A stretch of 64,000 nucleotides of DNA from Novosphingobium chloroacetimidivorans (GTDB lineage: Bacteria > Pseudomonadota > Alphaproteobacteria > Sphingomonadales > Sphingomonadaceae), in contig NZ_JACHLR010000002.1 in the NCBI RefSeq assembly GCF_014204535.1, positions 62,001 through 126,000 of the forward strand, given 5' to 3'. Numbering within the stretch: position 1 is the stretch's first letter; each line of letters starts with the position of its first letter. This document shows, piece after piece, positions 16,007-24,974 of the stretch. The translations under genes and the position numbers were made by a program. Under the pieces are notes generated by a model that had not been told where the DNA came from, searched no databases, and worked only from the letters and a program-made list of their open reading frames with translations.

Positions 16007-17455
16007 TCATGAAGCCGCGGCGGACAGTTCCGGCCCGGGCCTTTCTGGCCTTGCGTCGAGCGGCACCTCGGCCCCATGCTCGCCCCGCAGCGCACCAACG
16101 AAGTTCTCGCGCCAGCGCACTACGTCCTCGTCGCGCACCGAGGCGAGCAGGCGCTCGTGCCGGCGGCGGCGTTCGGGCAGGGGCATGTGCAGAGCCTGGC
16201 GGATGGCGTCGCTCACATCCTCGGTGCTGTGCGGGTTGACCAGCACGGCATCCTCCATCTGCGGCGCGGCGCCGGCGAAGCGCGACAGGATCAGCACGCC
16301 GGGATCCTCCGAATCCTGCGCCGCGACGTATTCCTTGGCGACCAGGTTCATGCCGTCGCGCAAAGGGGTGACGAGGCCGATGTCGGCGGCGCGATAGAAC
16401 CCGGCCAGCTCGGCGCGCGGATAGCCGCGGTTGACGTAGCGAATCGGCACCCAGGCGACATCGGCATGGGCGCCGTTGATGTGGCCTGCTTTACGCTCCA
16501 GGTCGTGGCGGATCAGCTGGTAGCTGGCGACTTCGCCGCGCGAGGGCGGGGCGATCTGGAGCAGCACCACGTCCTTGGCCATCTCGGGATTGTCGGTGAG
16601 GAAGCGGTCGAAGCTGTCGAAGCGCTCGCCCAGCCCCTTGGAGTAGTCGAGCCGGTCGACGCCGATCAGCATCTTGCGGCCATGGCCCAGGCTGTCCTTG
16701 AGGCGCTGGTAGGCACCCTGCGCCAGCTCTGTCCGGGCCGAGGCGACGAACTCCTCGTAGTCGATGCCGATCGGGAAGGCGCGTGCGACGATCCGCCGGC
16801 CTTCGTACTCGATCACGCCATCGTCGCTGACCTTCAGGCCCATTTCCTTTTTCAGGTAATGGGTGAAGCTGTCCAGCCACTCCTCCGTCTGCAGCCCGAT
16901 AAGGTCGTACTGCAGCATCGAGGCGACCAGCTGCTCGTGATTGGGGAGCGAGACGAACAGGCGCGTGGGCGGCCAGGGAATATGGAGGAACAGCCCCATG
17001 CGGTTGGTCACGCCCTTTTCCCGCAGCATCGATCCGAGCGGGAGCAGGTGGTAGTCGTGCACCCAGACGAGGTCGTCGGGCTCGATCAGCGGCAGCACGG
17101 AGTCCGCGAAGCGGGCGTTCACCCGCTCATAGCCCTCGCCGAAGTTGCGATCGTACTCGGTCAGATCGATGCGGTAGTGGAACAGCGGCCAGAGGGTGCG
17201 GTTGGCATAGCCGTTGTAGTATTCCTCGATGTCCTGGGGCTCCAGGTCGATCGTCGCGGTGGTGACGTCCTGGTTGCGCTGCATGTCCAGATGGCCGGTG
17301 AAGCTCTCGGTTTCCTTGCCCGACCAGCCGAACCAGATGCCCCGATGCTCACGCAAGGCGGCGCTCAGCGCAACGGCCAGCCCACCCTGGGCGCCTGCCG
17401 CTCCCATGGCTTGCGGAACCGAAACCCGGTTCGACACGACGATCAGCCTGCTCAT
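16007..17455 (-). CDS. otsA: Alpha,alpha-trehalose-phosphate synthase (UDP-forming)
   Basis: 482-residue GT20 enzyme making trehalose 6-phosphate from UDP-glucose and glucose 6-phosphate. Signatures: RLIVVSNRVSVP at the N-terminus, GGLAVAL (about residues 24-30), WVHDYHLLPLGSMLRE, IGVDRLDYSKGLGERF (the donor-phosphate-binding Arg and Lys) and TPLRDGMNLVAKEYVAAQ. The last 15 residues are variable. It belongs with the GH15 and otsB genes upstream on the same strand, although a palindromic repeat of about 170 bp lies between. Trehalose is an osmo- and desiccation protectant. Confidence 0.96.
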   Translation of the reverse strand: MSRLIVVSNRVSVPQAMGAAGAQGGLAVALSAALREHRGIWFGWSGKETESFTGHLDMQRNQDVTTATIDLEPQDIEEYYNGYANRTLWPLFHYRIDLTEYDRNFGEGYERVNARFADSVLPLIEPDDLVWVHDYHLLPLGSMLREKGVTNRMGLFLHIPWPPTRLFVSLPNHEQLVASMLQYDLIGLQTEEWLDSFTHYLKKEMGLKVSDDGVIEYEGRRIVARAFPIGIDYEEFVASARTELAQGAYQRLKDSLGHGRKMLIGVDRLDYSKGLGERFDSFDRFLTDNPEMAKDVVLLQIAPPSRGEVASYQLIRHDLERKAGHINGAHADVAWVPIRYVNRGYPRAELAGFYRAADIGLVTPLRDGMNLVAKEYVAAQDSEDPGVLILSRFAGAAPQMEDAVLVNPHSTEDVSDAIRQALHMPLPERRRRHERLLASVRDEDVVRWRENFVGALRGEHGAEVPLDARPERPGPELSAAAS

Positions 17456-17472
17456 TCCACATCCTTCACACT

Positions 17473-17642
17473 ACCCCTCTCCCCGGCGGGGAGAGGTAGC
17501 GAAGCTTACCGCGAGAGCGGTTAGCGTAGCTGGGAGAGGGGGCTCGACGCCCGAGAGCGCACAAACCCCTCTCCAACTTCGGCTAGGCTCCGATGGAGCC
17601 AAGCCTGCGTATCCTCTCCCCGCGCGGGGAGAGGGCAGGGGC
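17473..17642. repeat. Palindromic repeat pair between the GH15 and otsA genes
   Basis: About 170 bp with CCCCTCTCCCCGGCGGGGAG at one end and CTCTCCCCGCGCGGGGAGAG at the other, plus internal GGAGAGGGG/CCCCTCTCC partners. It is a variant of the family-A style (double-stem units facing each other) with CTCTCC in place of CCTCCC. It interrupts an otherwise compact trehalose operon and could act as an attenuator or mRNA-stability element. Confidence 0.75.
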
Positions 17643-17667
17643 GCGATTTGTCGTACGGCGGAGCAAA

Positions 17668-19503
17668 TCAGCGCCAGTCGCGCCATGGCCGCGAGAGCAG
17701 CCCGGCGCAGTTGATGATGCCAACTAGCGAATAAGTCTGAGGAAAGTTCCCCCACAGCTCGCTGGTCTCGAAGTCCATGTCTTCCGACAGAAGGCCCGAT
17801 TGCGTGCGATGGCCTAGCATCGCCTCGAACAGATTGCGGGCTTCCTCGTTGCGGCCATCGAGGTGCAGTGCCTCGATCAGCCAGAAGGTGCAGATATTGA
17901 AGGCGGTTTCCGGCAGCCCGAAATCGTCCTCGTTGGCATAGCGCAGCATGTGCTCGCCGCGGCGCAGGACCTTCTCGACGGTGCGCAACGTCGCCTGGAA
18001 GCGCGGATCGGTGGCATCGACATAGCCGAGCTCGACCATCTGCAGCAGACTGGCGTCGAGTTCCGTACCGCCGAAGCTGGCGGCGTAGTGGCCGCCGTCC
18101 TTGAACCAGGCGTTCTCCTCGATGTGCTCGCGCACGGTATCGGCCCGCTCGCGCCAGAGCTTTTCGCGATCGGCCAGGCCCAGCACCTCGGCCGCGTTGG
18201 CGAGACGATGGCACGCGGCCCAGCTCATCACCACGGAGTAGGTGTGCACCGCCGTGCGGGTGCGCAGCTCCCACAGGCCGGCATCGGGCTGATCGTGCAG
18301 CTTCCAGGCGAGTTCGCCCACCTTTTCCAAGCTGGTGAAGTCGTCGGCATTGCCCATCCGCAGCAGGCGATGGTCGGAAAACGCCTGGATGTTGGGAATG
18401 ATGATCTGCCCGTAGCAGTCGTTCTGGATCTGGTAGTAGGCGGCGTTGCCCACCCTGACCGGGCCCATGCCGCGGTAGCCGGGCAGCGCCTCGGCCTCCC
18501 ACTCGATGATCTCCTTGGCGCCGCTCACCGAATAGAGCGGCTGGATGATCCCTTCATGCGAATCGTCGACCAGGTTGCGCAGATAGGCGAGGTACTTCTC
18601 CAGGACGTCGAGCGCGCCCAAGCGATTGAGCGCCTGCACCGTGTAGTAGGCGTCGCGGATCCAGCAGTAGCGGTAGTCCCAGTTGCGCTGCGATCCGGGC
18701 GCCTCGGGTATGGAAGTGGTGAGCGCGGCCACGATCGCGCCGGTTTCCTCGTGCTGGCACAGCTTGAGGGTGATGGCGGCGCGGATCACCGCCTCCTGGT
18801 AATCCATCGGCGTCGCCAGGCCGCGCACCCACAGTTGCCAGTAGCTCTGCGTCTGGCGCAGCATGGCGTCGAGCTGGTCGGCGATGTCGCCGCTGAACGG
18901 CTCGTCGGGGCCGAGGAAGAACGCCAGCTCCTTTTCCAGCCGGAAGTACCGCTCGTCGAGGATGTAGCTGACCGGCGCGTTGGTTGTCAGCCGCAAGGCG
19001 TTGCGCTCGTTCAGATAGCGGATGTGGTTGGAGCCGTGGGTGATCGGCGCCTGGCGCGCGCCATATCCGTCCATCGGCGTCAGCGTCACCTGGATGCGCG
19101 GCGAACCGCAGACCGGGCGCACGATGCGGGCATAGGCGACGGGGCGGTACATGCGGCCGTTGCGCTCGAACCGAGGCGCGAAGTCGAACACGTCGACCGC
19201 GGCGCCGCTGGCGTCCTCCAGGCGAGTGCGCAGGATCGGGGTGTTGCGGACATATTCCTGGGTGACCGATACCTGGTTCTCCAGGCTGAAGCGCCAGGTG
19301 CCCAGGTCCTGGCCCTCATCGCCGCGCAGGAGCGCGCAGAACGTGGGGTCGCCATCTACGCGCGGCACGCAGCCCCAGACCAATGCGCCGCGCGTGTCGA
19401 TCAGCCCCGAGACCTGGCAGTTGCCGATCGGCCAGAGCTCCAGCGAGGAGACGGCGGCTTGCGGCCCAACGGGATCGGCGTCGGGGGCGGACGTGGGTTG
19501 CAT
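17668..19503 (-). CDS. Glycoside hydrolase family 15 protein (trehalase/glucoamylase-like)
   Basis: 611-residue cytosolic protein. The N-terminal beta domain (PIGNCQVSGLIDTRGALVWGCVPRVDGDPTF) is followed by an (alpha/alpha)6 barrel with QRNWDYRYCWIRDAYYTVQAL, GYRGMGPVRVGNAAYYQIQNDCYGQII and SGLLSEDMDFETSELWGNFPQTYSLVGIINCA, the segments bearing the GH15 acid and base. ATG at 19503 lies two bases after the otsB stop. GH15 genes paired with otsA/otsB are usually trehalases or cytosolic glucosidases; here it may control trehalose turnover. Exact specificity is not readable. Confidence 0.92.
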   Translation of the reverse strand: MQPTSAPDADPVGPQAAVSSLELWPIGNCQVSGLIDTRGALVWGCVPRVDGDPTFCALLRGDEGQDLGTWRFSLENQVSVTQEYVRNTPILRTRLEDASGAAVDVFDFAPRFERNGRMYRPVAYARIVRPVCGSPRIQVTLTPMDGYGARQAPITHGSNHIRYLNERNALRLTTNAPVSYILDERYFRLEKELAFFLGPDEPFSGDIADQLDAMLRQTQSYWQLWVRGLATPMDYQEAVIRAAITLKLCQHEETGAIVAALTTSIPEAPGSQRNWDYRYCWIRDAYYTVQALNRLGALDVLEKYLAYLRNLVDDSHEGIIQPLYSVSGAKEIIEWEAEALPGYRGMGPVRVGNAAYYQIQNDCYGQIIIPNIQAFSDHRLLRMGNADDFTSLEKVGELAWKLHDQPDAGLWELRTRTAVHTYSVVMSWAACHRLANAAEVLGLADREKLWRERADTVREHIEENAWFKDGGHYAASFGGTELDASLLQMVELGYVDATDPRFQATLRTVEKVLRRGEHMLRYANEDDFGLPETAFNICTFWLIEALHLDGRNEEARNLFEAMLGHRTQSGLLSEDMDFETSELWGNFPQTYSLVGIINCAGLLSRPWRDWR

Positions 19504-19505
19504 GC

Positions 19506-20237
19506 TCAAGCTTGTTCCTCCAGCCAGCTGTGAACGGCCGCCACGCTGTCGATGCGCCAGAGCGCCTGGGTGCGGCGCATCGGCCCGACCAGCACGCCGC
19601 CGCCATCGAAGCGGCGCACGGCGGCAAAGGCGTCCTCGTCGGTCACGTCGTCGCCGATGAACAGCGGGCGGGTGCCGGCGAACGGCGGCATTTGCATGAA
19701 ACGATTGACGGCGGTGCCCTTGTCTGAGCCGGGCATGCTGAGTTCGACCACCATCTTGCCGTGCTTGACCGTGAGGCCGTTCTCGGCCGCCAGCCTGGCC
19801 GCGAAGTCGTACAGACTGGCGCCGATCTGGGGGCGGTCGCGGTAGTGCACGGCGGCGCTGAACGGCTTGGCCTCGAACACCAGCCCGCCGTTCTCCTGCG
19901 CGAAGGCGTCGAGGGCCTGGCACACGGGCCTGGGCAGGGGATCGGCCAGGGGTTCGACTTCGACCGCGCCAGCGGGGCGGAACTCACCGCCATGCGAACC
20001 GGCCATGGCGATCGCCACGCCGCCGAGCAGCCGGTCCAGGGTCGCCAGCGCGCGTCCGCTGATGACGGCGAGTCGACCTTCCAGCCGCTCCGAAAGCGCG
20101 GACAGCGCTTGCGGCAAGTCAGATGGAACCACCACGTCCTGCGGATGATCGGCGATCTCCACCAGCGTGCCGTCGAAGTCGAGAAACAGAGACAGTCCCG
20201 TGCCTGCGCCCAACTGCGGCGGTCTGGAAAGCGGCAT
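19506..20237 (-). CDS. otsB: Trehalose-6-phosphate phosphatase
   Basis: 243-residue HAD-superfamily phosphatase that releases trehalose from trehalose 6-phosphate. Motif I is LFLDFDGTL with catalytic D20/D22. VISGRALATLDRLL and the C-terminal GDDVTDEDAF (motif IV, about 190-199) are the other family marks. The start at 20237 is set by GGAGGA five bases upstream; an upstream in-frame ATG lacks this. It heads the otsB-GH15-otsA gene set with a two-base gap to GH15. Confidence 0.95.
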   Translation of the reverse strand: MPLSRPPQLGAGTGLSLFLDFDGTLVEIADHPQDVVVPSDLPQALSALSERLEGRLAVISGRALATLDRLLGGVAIAMAGSHGGEFRPAGAVEVEPLADPLPRPVCQALDAFAQENGGLVFEAKPFSAAVHYRDRPQIGASLYDFAARLAAENGLTVKHGKMVVELSMPGSDKGTAVNRFMQMPPFAGTRPLFIGDDVTDEDAFAAVRRFDGGGVLVGPMRRTQALWRIDSVAAVHSWLEEQA

Positions 20238-20423
20238 GTCGTCCTCCGGCAAGGGAGCGTGGGGCGAGATCGCGATCGTCATGGCCTTCCCGTGTGGCAT
20301 TGCAGAAGCGCGGGGCCAAGCCCGCAGTCAGGCCCGCAGTCATGCTGGCCCCTACACCGCGTCCGAACGGCCCGAACGAGCGGCGGTTCCTAACCGGCGT
20401 TGAATTGCAGTCGCCGAGCGGCC

Positions 20424-20996
20424 ATGCTCGCGGGCGCAATGGGGGCCTTCTATCTCACTTTCGTGGCAGTGCTGCTGTCCGGGATCGCCGCGCGCGACCA
20501 AGTGACGATCGCGGCGCTCACCCGCGCGCAAGGGCAGCGCTTCGGCGTGCTGGTGGTCGCCCTCGTGTTGGCGGGAGCGACCAGCGCCTTTGCCGCCTAT
20601 GCCGCGGCGCAGATGCTCTCGACCGTGCCTGTGCCGGCGCGGCCCATCCTGGCAGCCATCGCGCTCGGGCTTGCAGGGCTTGAATCGCTGATCCTTTCGC
20701 CGCGCGCCAATCCGAAGGAGCCGACCCATTCGCTGGGCGCGCTGGCGATCGTGCTGCTGGCGCATCAGGTCACCGACGCCGCGCGGTTCACGCTGTTCGG
20801 CCTTGCCGTCGGGATGGGAGCGCCGTTGGCGGCGGGGCTGGGAGGCGGGCTTGCGGGCGTGGTGCTGACCGCCGGCGCATGGGCCTTTCCCCGAGCGCTG
20901 GTCTCCCCCCGCATCCGCATCGCCCGCCGGATCGTCGGAGGATTGTTGTTGCTGGTGGCGATCACCATGTTCTTCCGCGTTCGGGGAATTCTGTGA
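20424..20996 (+). CDS. Small multispanning membrane protein, diverged GDT1/TMEM165-like
   Basis: 190 residues with about six hydrophobic helices arranged as two similar halves. The two halves resemble the two repeats of UPF0016/GDT1 cation transporters (LLSGIAARDQVTIAALTRAQG and LLAHQVTDAARFTLFGLAVGMG), but the family EXGDK(T/S) metal-binding motif is missing in both. ATG at 20424 is the likely start; ATG at 20439 is possible. It is a gene of uncertain function, about 70 bases upstream of dps on the same strand. Confidence 0.6.
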   Translation: MLAGAMGAFYLTFVAVLLSGIAARDQVTIAALTRAQGQRFGVLVVALVLAGATSAFAAYAAAQMLSTVPVPARPILAAIALGLAGLESLILSPRANPKEPTHSLGALAIVLLAHQVTDAARFTLFGLAVGMGAPLAAGLGGGLAGVVLTAGAWAFPRALVSPRIRIARRIVGGLLLLVAITMFFRVRGIL

Positions 20997-21068
20997 TCGC
21001 CAAAACCGTGCGAACGGATGCCTCTGATCGCCGTTATGCATCACGAATTGCCACATGGAGGACGCACG

Positions 21069-21521
21069 ATGACCACCAACGCCCAGGCCGCGCTGATCGA
21101 CAGCCTTAACGGTCTGCTCGCCGACACCTTCGCGCTCTACATCAAGACCAAGAACTTCCACTGGCATGTGCGCGGCCGCCAGTTCCACGACCTGCACCTG
21201 TTGTTCGACACCCAAGCGACCGAGATCTTCGCGCTGACCGACCTGATCGCCGAGCGCGTGCGCAAGCAGGGCGGCACCACCCTGACCAGCCCCTCCGCCA
21301 TCGCCGCCAAGACCCAGATCAAGGCGCAGGACGATACCGGCCTCGATGCGATGGCGATGGTCAAGGAACTCGCCGAGGACAACGACACCTACATCGCCAA
21401 GATTCGCGAAGTGAAGGCCGCGGCCGAGGAATTCGGCGACAACGCCACCAGCGGCATCGCCGACGACTGGACCGACCAGGCCGAACAGCGCGCGTGGTTC
21501 CTGCGCGAGATCCTGGCTTGA
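21069..21521 (+). CDS. dps: Dps-family DNA-binding ferritin-like protein
   Basis: 150-residue mini-ferritin that oxidises and stores iron and protects DNA during starvation or peroxide stress. All ferroxidase ligands are present at the usual spacing: H31, H43, D47, D58 and E62, in KNFHWHVRGRQFHDLHLLFD and LTDLIAER. The N-terminus is short and has no Lys-rich DNA-binding tail. ATG at 21069 follows GGAGGA; an upstream ATG in frame lacks a ribosome site. Confidence 0.95.
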   Translation: MTTNAQAALIDSLNGLLADTFALYIKTKNFHWHVRGRQFHDLHLLFDTQATEIFALTDLIAERVRKQGGTTLTSPSAIAAKTQIKAQDDTGLDAMAMVKELAEDNDTYIAKIREVKAAAEEFGDNATSGIADDWTDQAEQRAWFLREILA

Positions 21522-21537
21522 GCTGAGGCGTCGCTAT

Positions 21538-21583
21538 CCCCCTCCACCACTGACCCGCTCGCGGAGCGAGTGGCGGAGGGGAA
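21538..21583. repeat. Degenerate solo repeat resembling the inner stem of family A
   Basis: A short palindromic element reading CCCCTCCACCACTGACC and then GAGTGGCGGAGGGG on the other side, with CGCTCGCGGAGCG in the middle. The CGCTCGCG-AGCGAG stem and GGAGGGG end match the second stem of the units at 31035-31092 and 60434-60484. It follows the dps stop and may serve as its terminator. Confidence 0.6.
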
Positions 21584-21602
21584 AGGCGCAACAGTCGCTT
21601 TT

Positions 21603-22097
21603 ATGAGTGTCGCCCGCATCCTTTCCCTCATCCCCGCACCGCTACATCGCCGGCTCTACCGCCTCGCCTATTGGGCCCGCTCGACCTGGTGGCGCACGCT
21701 CAAGCCCACGATCCACGGCTGCCGCATCGTCGCGTTGGACGAGCGCGGTCGCGTGCTGCTGATCCGGCAGTCCTATGGCTCGAGCCAGTGGGTCACGCCG
21801 GGTGGCAGCGTCGGGCGGCGCGAAGATCCGGTCGATACCGCTTGTCGCGAGCTGACCGAAGAGACCGGTTGCACCTTGTCGAACGCCCGCAAGGTGGCGC
21901 AGCTGCTGGAGCGGCCGATGGGGGCGTACAACGTTGTGCACGTGGTGGTCGGCCGGGGTTCGGGCACACTACGGCCGGATGGACGCGAAGTCGACGAAGC
22001 CGCCTGGTTCTCGCCCGACGACCTGCCGGCAGACGCCTCTCGCCACATCGCGGATGGCCTCGCCGGCTGGATCGCGGCCTACAACAGCGAGAGCTGA
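21603..22097 (+). CDS. NUDIX hydrolase
   Basis: 164-residue pyrophosphohydrolase cleaving a nucleoside diphosphate linked to another moiety. A perfect Nudix box GX5EX7REUXEEXGU spans G68 to C90 (begins GSVGRRED, ends RELTEETGC). The N-terminal 35 residues are basic/aromatic (RRLYRLAYWARSTWWRTLKP), as in a family of sphingomonad and caulobacter Nudix proteins. ATG at 21603 is the natural start. Its last 19 bases overlap the 3' end of dinB on the opposite strand. The substrate is unknown. Confidence 0.92.
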   Translation: MSVARILSLIPAPLHRRLYRLAYWARSTWWRTLKPTIHGCRIVALDERGRVLLIRQSYGSSQWVTPGGSVGRREDPVDTACRELTEETGCTLSNARKVAQLLERPMGAYNVVHVVVGRGSGTLRPDGREVDEAAWFSPDDLPADASRHIADGLAGWIAAYNSES

Positions 22098-23191
22098 CCG
22101 TCCTTCGCGCGCCCGTGCTCGCGCGGCTCGCGTTCGAGCGACGACAGCGTCAGCCCCATCAAGCGCACCGGCTGGGGCAGCGGCATCAGCTCCTCCAGCA
22201 AGGTGTGCCCCAACCGCGCGAACATCGCCTTGTCGGACACGCGCGGCATGACCGAGCGGGCGCGGGTGAGGGTGCGGAAATCGGCATAGCGCAGCTTGAG
22301 CGTCACGGTCCGCCCGGTCGCACCCGACCGCTCGATCCGCTCCCAGACAATGTCGACGATCTGGTCCATGGTCTCGCGAAGCTTGTCGGGGTCCTCGATG
22401 TTATCGAAGAACGTGCGCTCCCCACCGACCGACTTGCGCTCACGGTTCGCGCGTACCTGCCGCAAGTCGATGCCGCGGGCGGCGCGGTAGAGGTACTCAG
22501 CGAAGCTGCCGAAGTGCGCGCGCAGGAAGGCGAGGTCGCGCTGCGCGAGGTCGGCTCCGGTCTGGATCCCGAGCGCCGCCATCTTCTGCGCCCCGCGTGG
22601 CCCCACACCATGGAAGCGGCTGACCGGCAGGCCGGCCACGAACGCCGCGCCTTGGCCGGGGCGGATGACGCACAGGCCGTCCGGCTTGTTCTGGTCGCTG
22701 GCCAGCTTGGCGAGGAACTTGTTGTAGGAGACGCCGGCGCTGGCGGTCAGCTGCGTGTCCTCGCGGATGCGCCGCCGGATGTCCCTGGCGATGCGCGTCG
22801 CCGAGCCGATGCCCTTGAGGTCCGCTGTGACGTCGAGGTAGGCCTCGTCCAGAGAGAGCGGCTCGACGTGGGGCGTGTAGTCGAGGAAGGTCGCGCGGAT
22901 CTGGTCGCTCACCTGCTTGTAGACCTCGAACCGCGGTTTGCGGAACTGCAGGTCCGGGCAGAGCCGCACCGCGCGCGCCGACGGCATGGCCGAGCGCACC
23001 CCGAACGTGCGTGCCTCGTAGCTCGCTGCGGCCACCACCCCGCGGCCCGACGATCCACCGACCGCCAGCGGCTTGCCGCGCAAGCTGGGGTCGTCGCGCT
23101 GCTCGACGCTGGCGTAGAAGGCGTCCATGTCGACGTGGATGATCTTGCGCAGGCCGGCTTCGTCCTGTGCATCATCTTCGGCCCTCTCCAT
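22079..23191 (-). CDS. dinB: DNA polymerase IV (Y-family)
   Basis: 370-residue translesion polymerase. Palm motifs are KIIHVDMDAFYASVEQRDDP (about residues 16-35), SYEARTFGVRSAMPSARAVRLCP and PLSLDEAYLDVT (the catalytic DE pair). HhH-type segments VGPRGAQKMAALGIQTGADLA follow, and the little-finger domain ends near LSSLERE. It acts at stalled replication forks with low fidelity and is typically SOS-induced. No clear LexA box was looked for successfully upstream. The gene is convergent with, and overlaps, the Nudix gene. Confidence 0.95.
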   Translation of the reverse strand: MERAEDDAQDEAGLRKIIHVDMDAFYASVEQRDDPSLRGKPLAVGGSSGRGVVAAASYEARTFGVRSAMPSARAVRLCPDLQFRKPRFEVYKQVSDQIRATFLDYTPHVEPLSLDEAYLDVTADLKGIGSATRIARDIRRRIREDTQLTASAGVSYNKFLAKLASDQNKPDGLCVIRPGQGAAFVAGLPVSRFHGVGPRGAQKMAALGIQTGADLAQRDLAFLRAHFGSFAEYLYRAARGIDLRQVRANRERKSVGGERTFFDNIEDPDKLRETMDQIVDIVWERIERSGATGRTVTLKLRYADFRTLTRARSVMPRVSDKAMFARLGHTLLEELMPLPQPVRLMGLTLSSLEREPREHGRAKDGQLSLL

Positions 23192-23300
23192 GGGGCCAAC
23201 ATAGCGATCTCCGATCTTCTTGTCCTCCTGGATGCGGGGTGACCGCCGCAGGCGGCGATGGGGAGTGCCGCCACGATCTGAGGGCCGCTTGCGGACGCAA

Positions 23301-23350
23301 GATCCTCCATCATGCTTCGCATGGTTCCCCTTCCCGCATCGGGGAGGACA
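23301..23350 (-). repeat. Solo family-A repeat unit
   Basis: On the minus strand this reads GTCCTCCCCGATGCGGGAAG, then GGGAACCATGCGAAGCATG and ATGGAGGATC. It is the same two-stem layout as the units flanking the DUF559 gene at 60 kb, with the last stem diverged. It lies in the divergent region between dinB and the MFS gene. Confidence 0.7.
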
Positions 23351-23401
23351 GTAATCTCACCGTTTCAGAGCTTACGCTGGCAACCACCGTCGGCATGGGC
23401 C

Positions 23402-24679
23402 ATGAGCGCTCGCATGCGACTCTCCTCGGCCCCAAGATCGCCCTTGCGCGAGACGGAGTTCGTCGGCCTGATGGCGGCGATCCAGGCCCTCCAGGCGCTG
23501 GCGATCGACGTGATGCTGCCCGCGCTCGGACAAATCTCGCGCGATCTGGGCGTGACCGATGCCAACGAGCGGCAACTGCTGGTTGGCATCTTCCTCATCT
23601 GCAGCGGTCTGGGCTCGCTGTTCCCGGGCGCCATCGGCGATCGCTTCGGGCGCCGTCCGGTGGTGCTGGCCAGCCTGGGCATCTACGTGGCGATCTCGCT
23701 CGCCTCGGCCCTGGTGACCGACTTCACCACGCTCCTGGTGCTGCGCGCCATTCTCGGCTTTGGCACGGCCGCGATGATGGTGATGCCGATGGCGATCATC
23801 CGCGATCAGTTCGGGGGCGACCGCATGGCGCGTATCCAGTCGCTGATCTCGATGACCTTCATGGTGGTGCCGATGTTCGCGCCCACGGTAGGGCAGGCCG
23901 TGCTGCTCATTGCCGGTTGGCGCTGGATCTTCGGCGTCATGGCGCTGCTCGCCGCGTGCGTCGCCTTGTGGGCGTGGGCACGCCTGCCCGAGACGCTGCG
24001 CCCTGAATACCGCCAGACGATAGCCCCGCGCGCGATCCTCTCCAACATGTGGGATGCGCTGCGCTGCCGGGCGGCGCTGGGCTACTTCCTGGGTGCCTCG
24101 TTCGTGCAAGGCGCGCTGTTCGGCTATATCAACAGCTCGCAGCAGCTGGTGGCGGAGCACTTCGGCGCGGGCGTGTTCTTTCCGGCGGTGTTTGGCGGGA
24201 TGGCGCTGGTCATGTCGGCCACGAACTTCATCAACGCGCGCATCGTCGAGCGATTCGGCGCGCGTCGGGTCAGCCATGCCGCGGCGATCACCTACATCGT
24301 GGTCGCCGCCGTGCATCTCGTATGCGCGATGCTGGGCGAGACGCTGTGGGTGTTCGTTCCGCTGATGACGATCAGCATGTGCATGATGTCCTTCATCGGC
24401 TCGAACTTCGCCTCGATCGCGCTGCAGCCTTTCGCCAGGACCGCCGGTGCGGCCGCCTCGGTCATGGCGTTCGTCAGGCTGCTGCTGGGCGCCTTGCTCG
24501 GTACGCTGATCGGCCAGGCCTACGATGGTACGGCGCGACCATTGCTGGCGGCGATGACCGTGGCAGGTGTGGTGGCCTTGGGGTTGGTCTTCTACTCAGA
24601 ACGAGGCGTGCTGTTCCGGCGGCTCAATCCGCCGGGACAGACGGGGCCGGAAGTCAACGGACCTGCCGAGCTGACCTAG
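23402..24679 (+). CDS. MFS drug-resistance transporter, Bcr/CflA type
   Basis: 425-residue twelve-helix proton antiporter of the DHA1 group. LQALAIDVMLPALGQISRDLGV is the Bcr/CflA first-helix pattern (D in helix 1), GAIGDRFGRRPVVLAS (about residues 77-92) is the MFS loop 2-3 motif, and RAILGFGTAAMMVMPMAIIRD is helix 4 with its conserved Arg. ATG at 23402 is preferred over the longer upstream frame, which runs into a repeat; ATG at 23414 is an alternative. It probably exports small amphiphilic drugs. Its TAG forms CTAG with the stop of the convergent small gene. Confidence 0.92.
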   Translation: MSARMRLSSAPRSPLRETEFVGLMAAIQALQALAIDVMLPALGQISRDLGVTDANERQLLVGIFLICSGLGSLFPGAIGDRFGRRPVVLASLGIYVAISLASALVTDFTTLLVLRAILGFGTAAMMVMPMAIIRDQFGGDRMARIQSLISMTFMVVPMFAPTVGQAVLLIAGWRWIFGVMALLAACVALWAWARLPETLRPEYRQTIAPRAILSNMWDALRCRAALGYFLGASFVQGALFGYINSSQQLVAEHFGAGVFFPAVFGGMALVMSATNFINARIVERFGARRVSHAAAITYIVVAAVHLVCAMLGETLWVFVPLMTISMCMMSFIGSNFASIALQPFARTAGAAASVMAFVRLLLGALLGTLIGQAYDGTARPLLAAMTVAGVVALGLVFYSERGVLFRRLNPPGQTGPEVNGPAELT

Positions 24680-24822
24680 ACGCGTCGACCGCGGAACAGC
24701 TGAACCAGTCCGACAATCAGCGCGAGGACCAGCAGGATGTGGATGATGCCGCTCGCCACATGGAAGACGACGAAGCCGAGCAGCCACAGGATCAGCAAGA
24801 TGGCGGCGATCGTATAAAGCAT
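24676..24822 (-). CDS. Lmo0937-family small membrane protein
   Basis: 48 residues beginning MLYTIAAILLILWLLGFVVFHVASGIIHILLVLALIVGLVQ and ending FRGRRV. It is two short hydrophobic helices with a His/Ser turn, matching the widespread lmo0937 small-membrane-protein family, for which no function is established (often stress-associated). ATG at 24822 is chosen because homologues start at MLYTIA. The stop shares the palindrome CTAG with the MFS gene. Confidence 0.8.
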   Translation of the reverse strand: MLYTIAAILLILWLLGFVVFHVASGIIHILLVLALIVGLVQLFRGRRV

Positions 24823-24974
24823 GACACTCTGGCTCCGATGGATTCGGGGATCGTAACGCAGCAAGCCGCCGATGGCTGCGTTCCTGGCAACAGAGCAGCA
24901 ACATCTAGGTTGCGCTAGCGCCCTTCCACTGTTCGCAACCGCTGACCGCCGGGAAGGGGCGGCGCGATCTATCG

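Noticed and set aside
20424..20996. Assignment of the membrane protein near dps as a functional manganese or calcium transporter of the GDT1 family.
   Set aside because: The residues needed for ion binding are not present.
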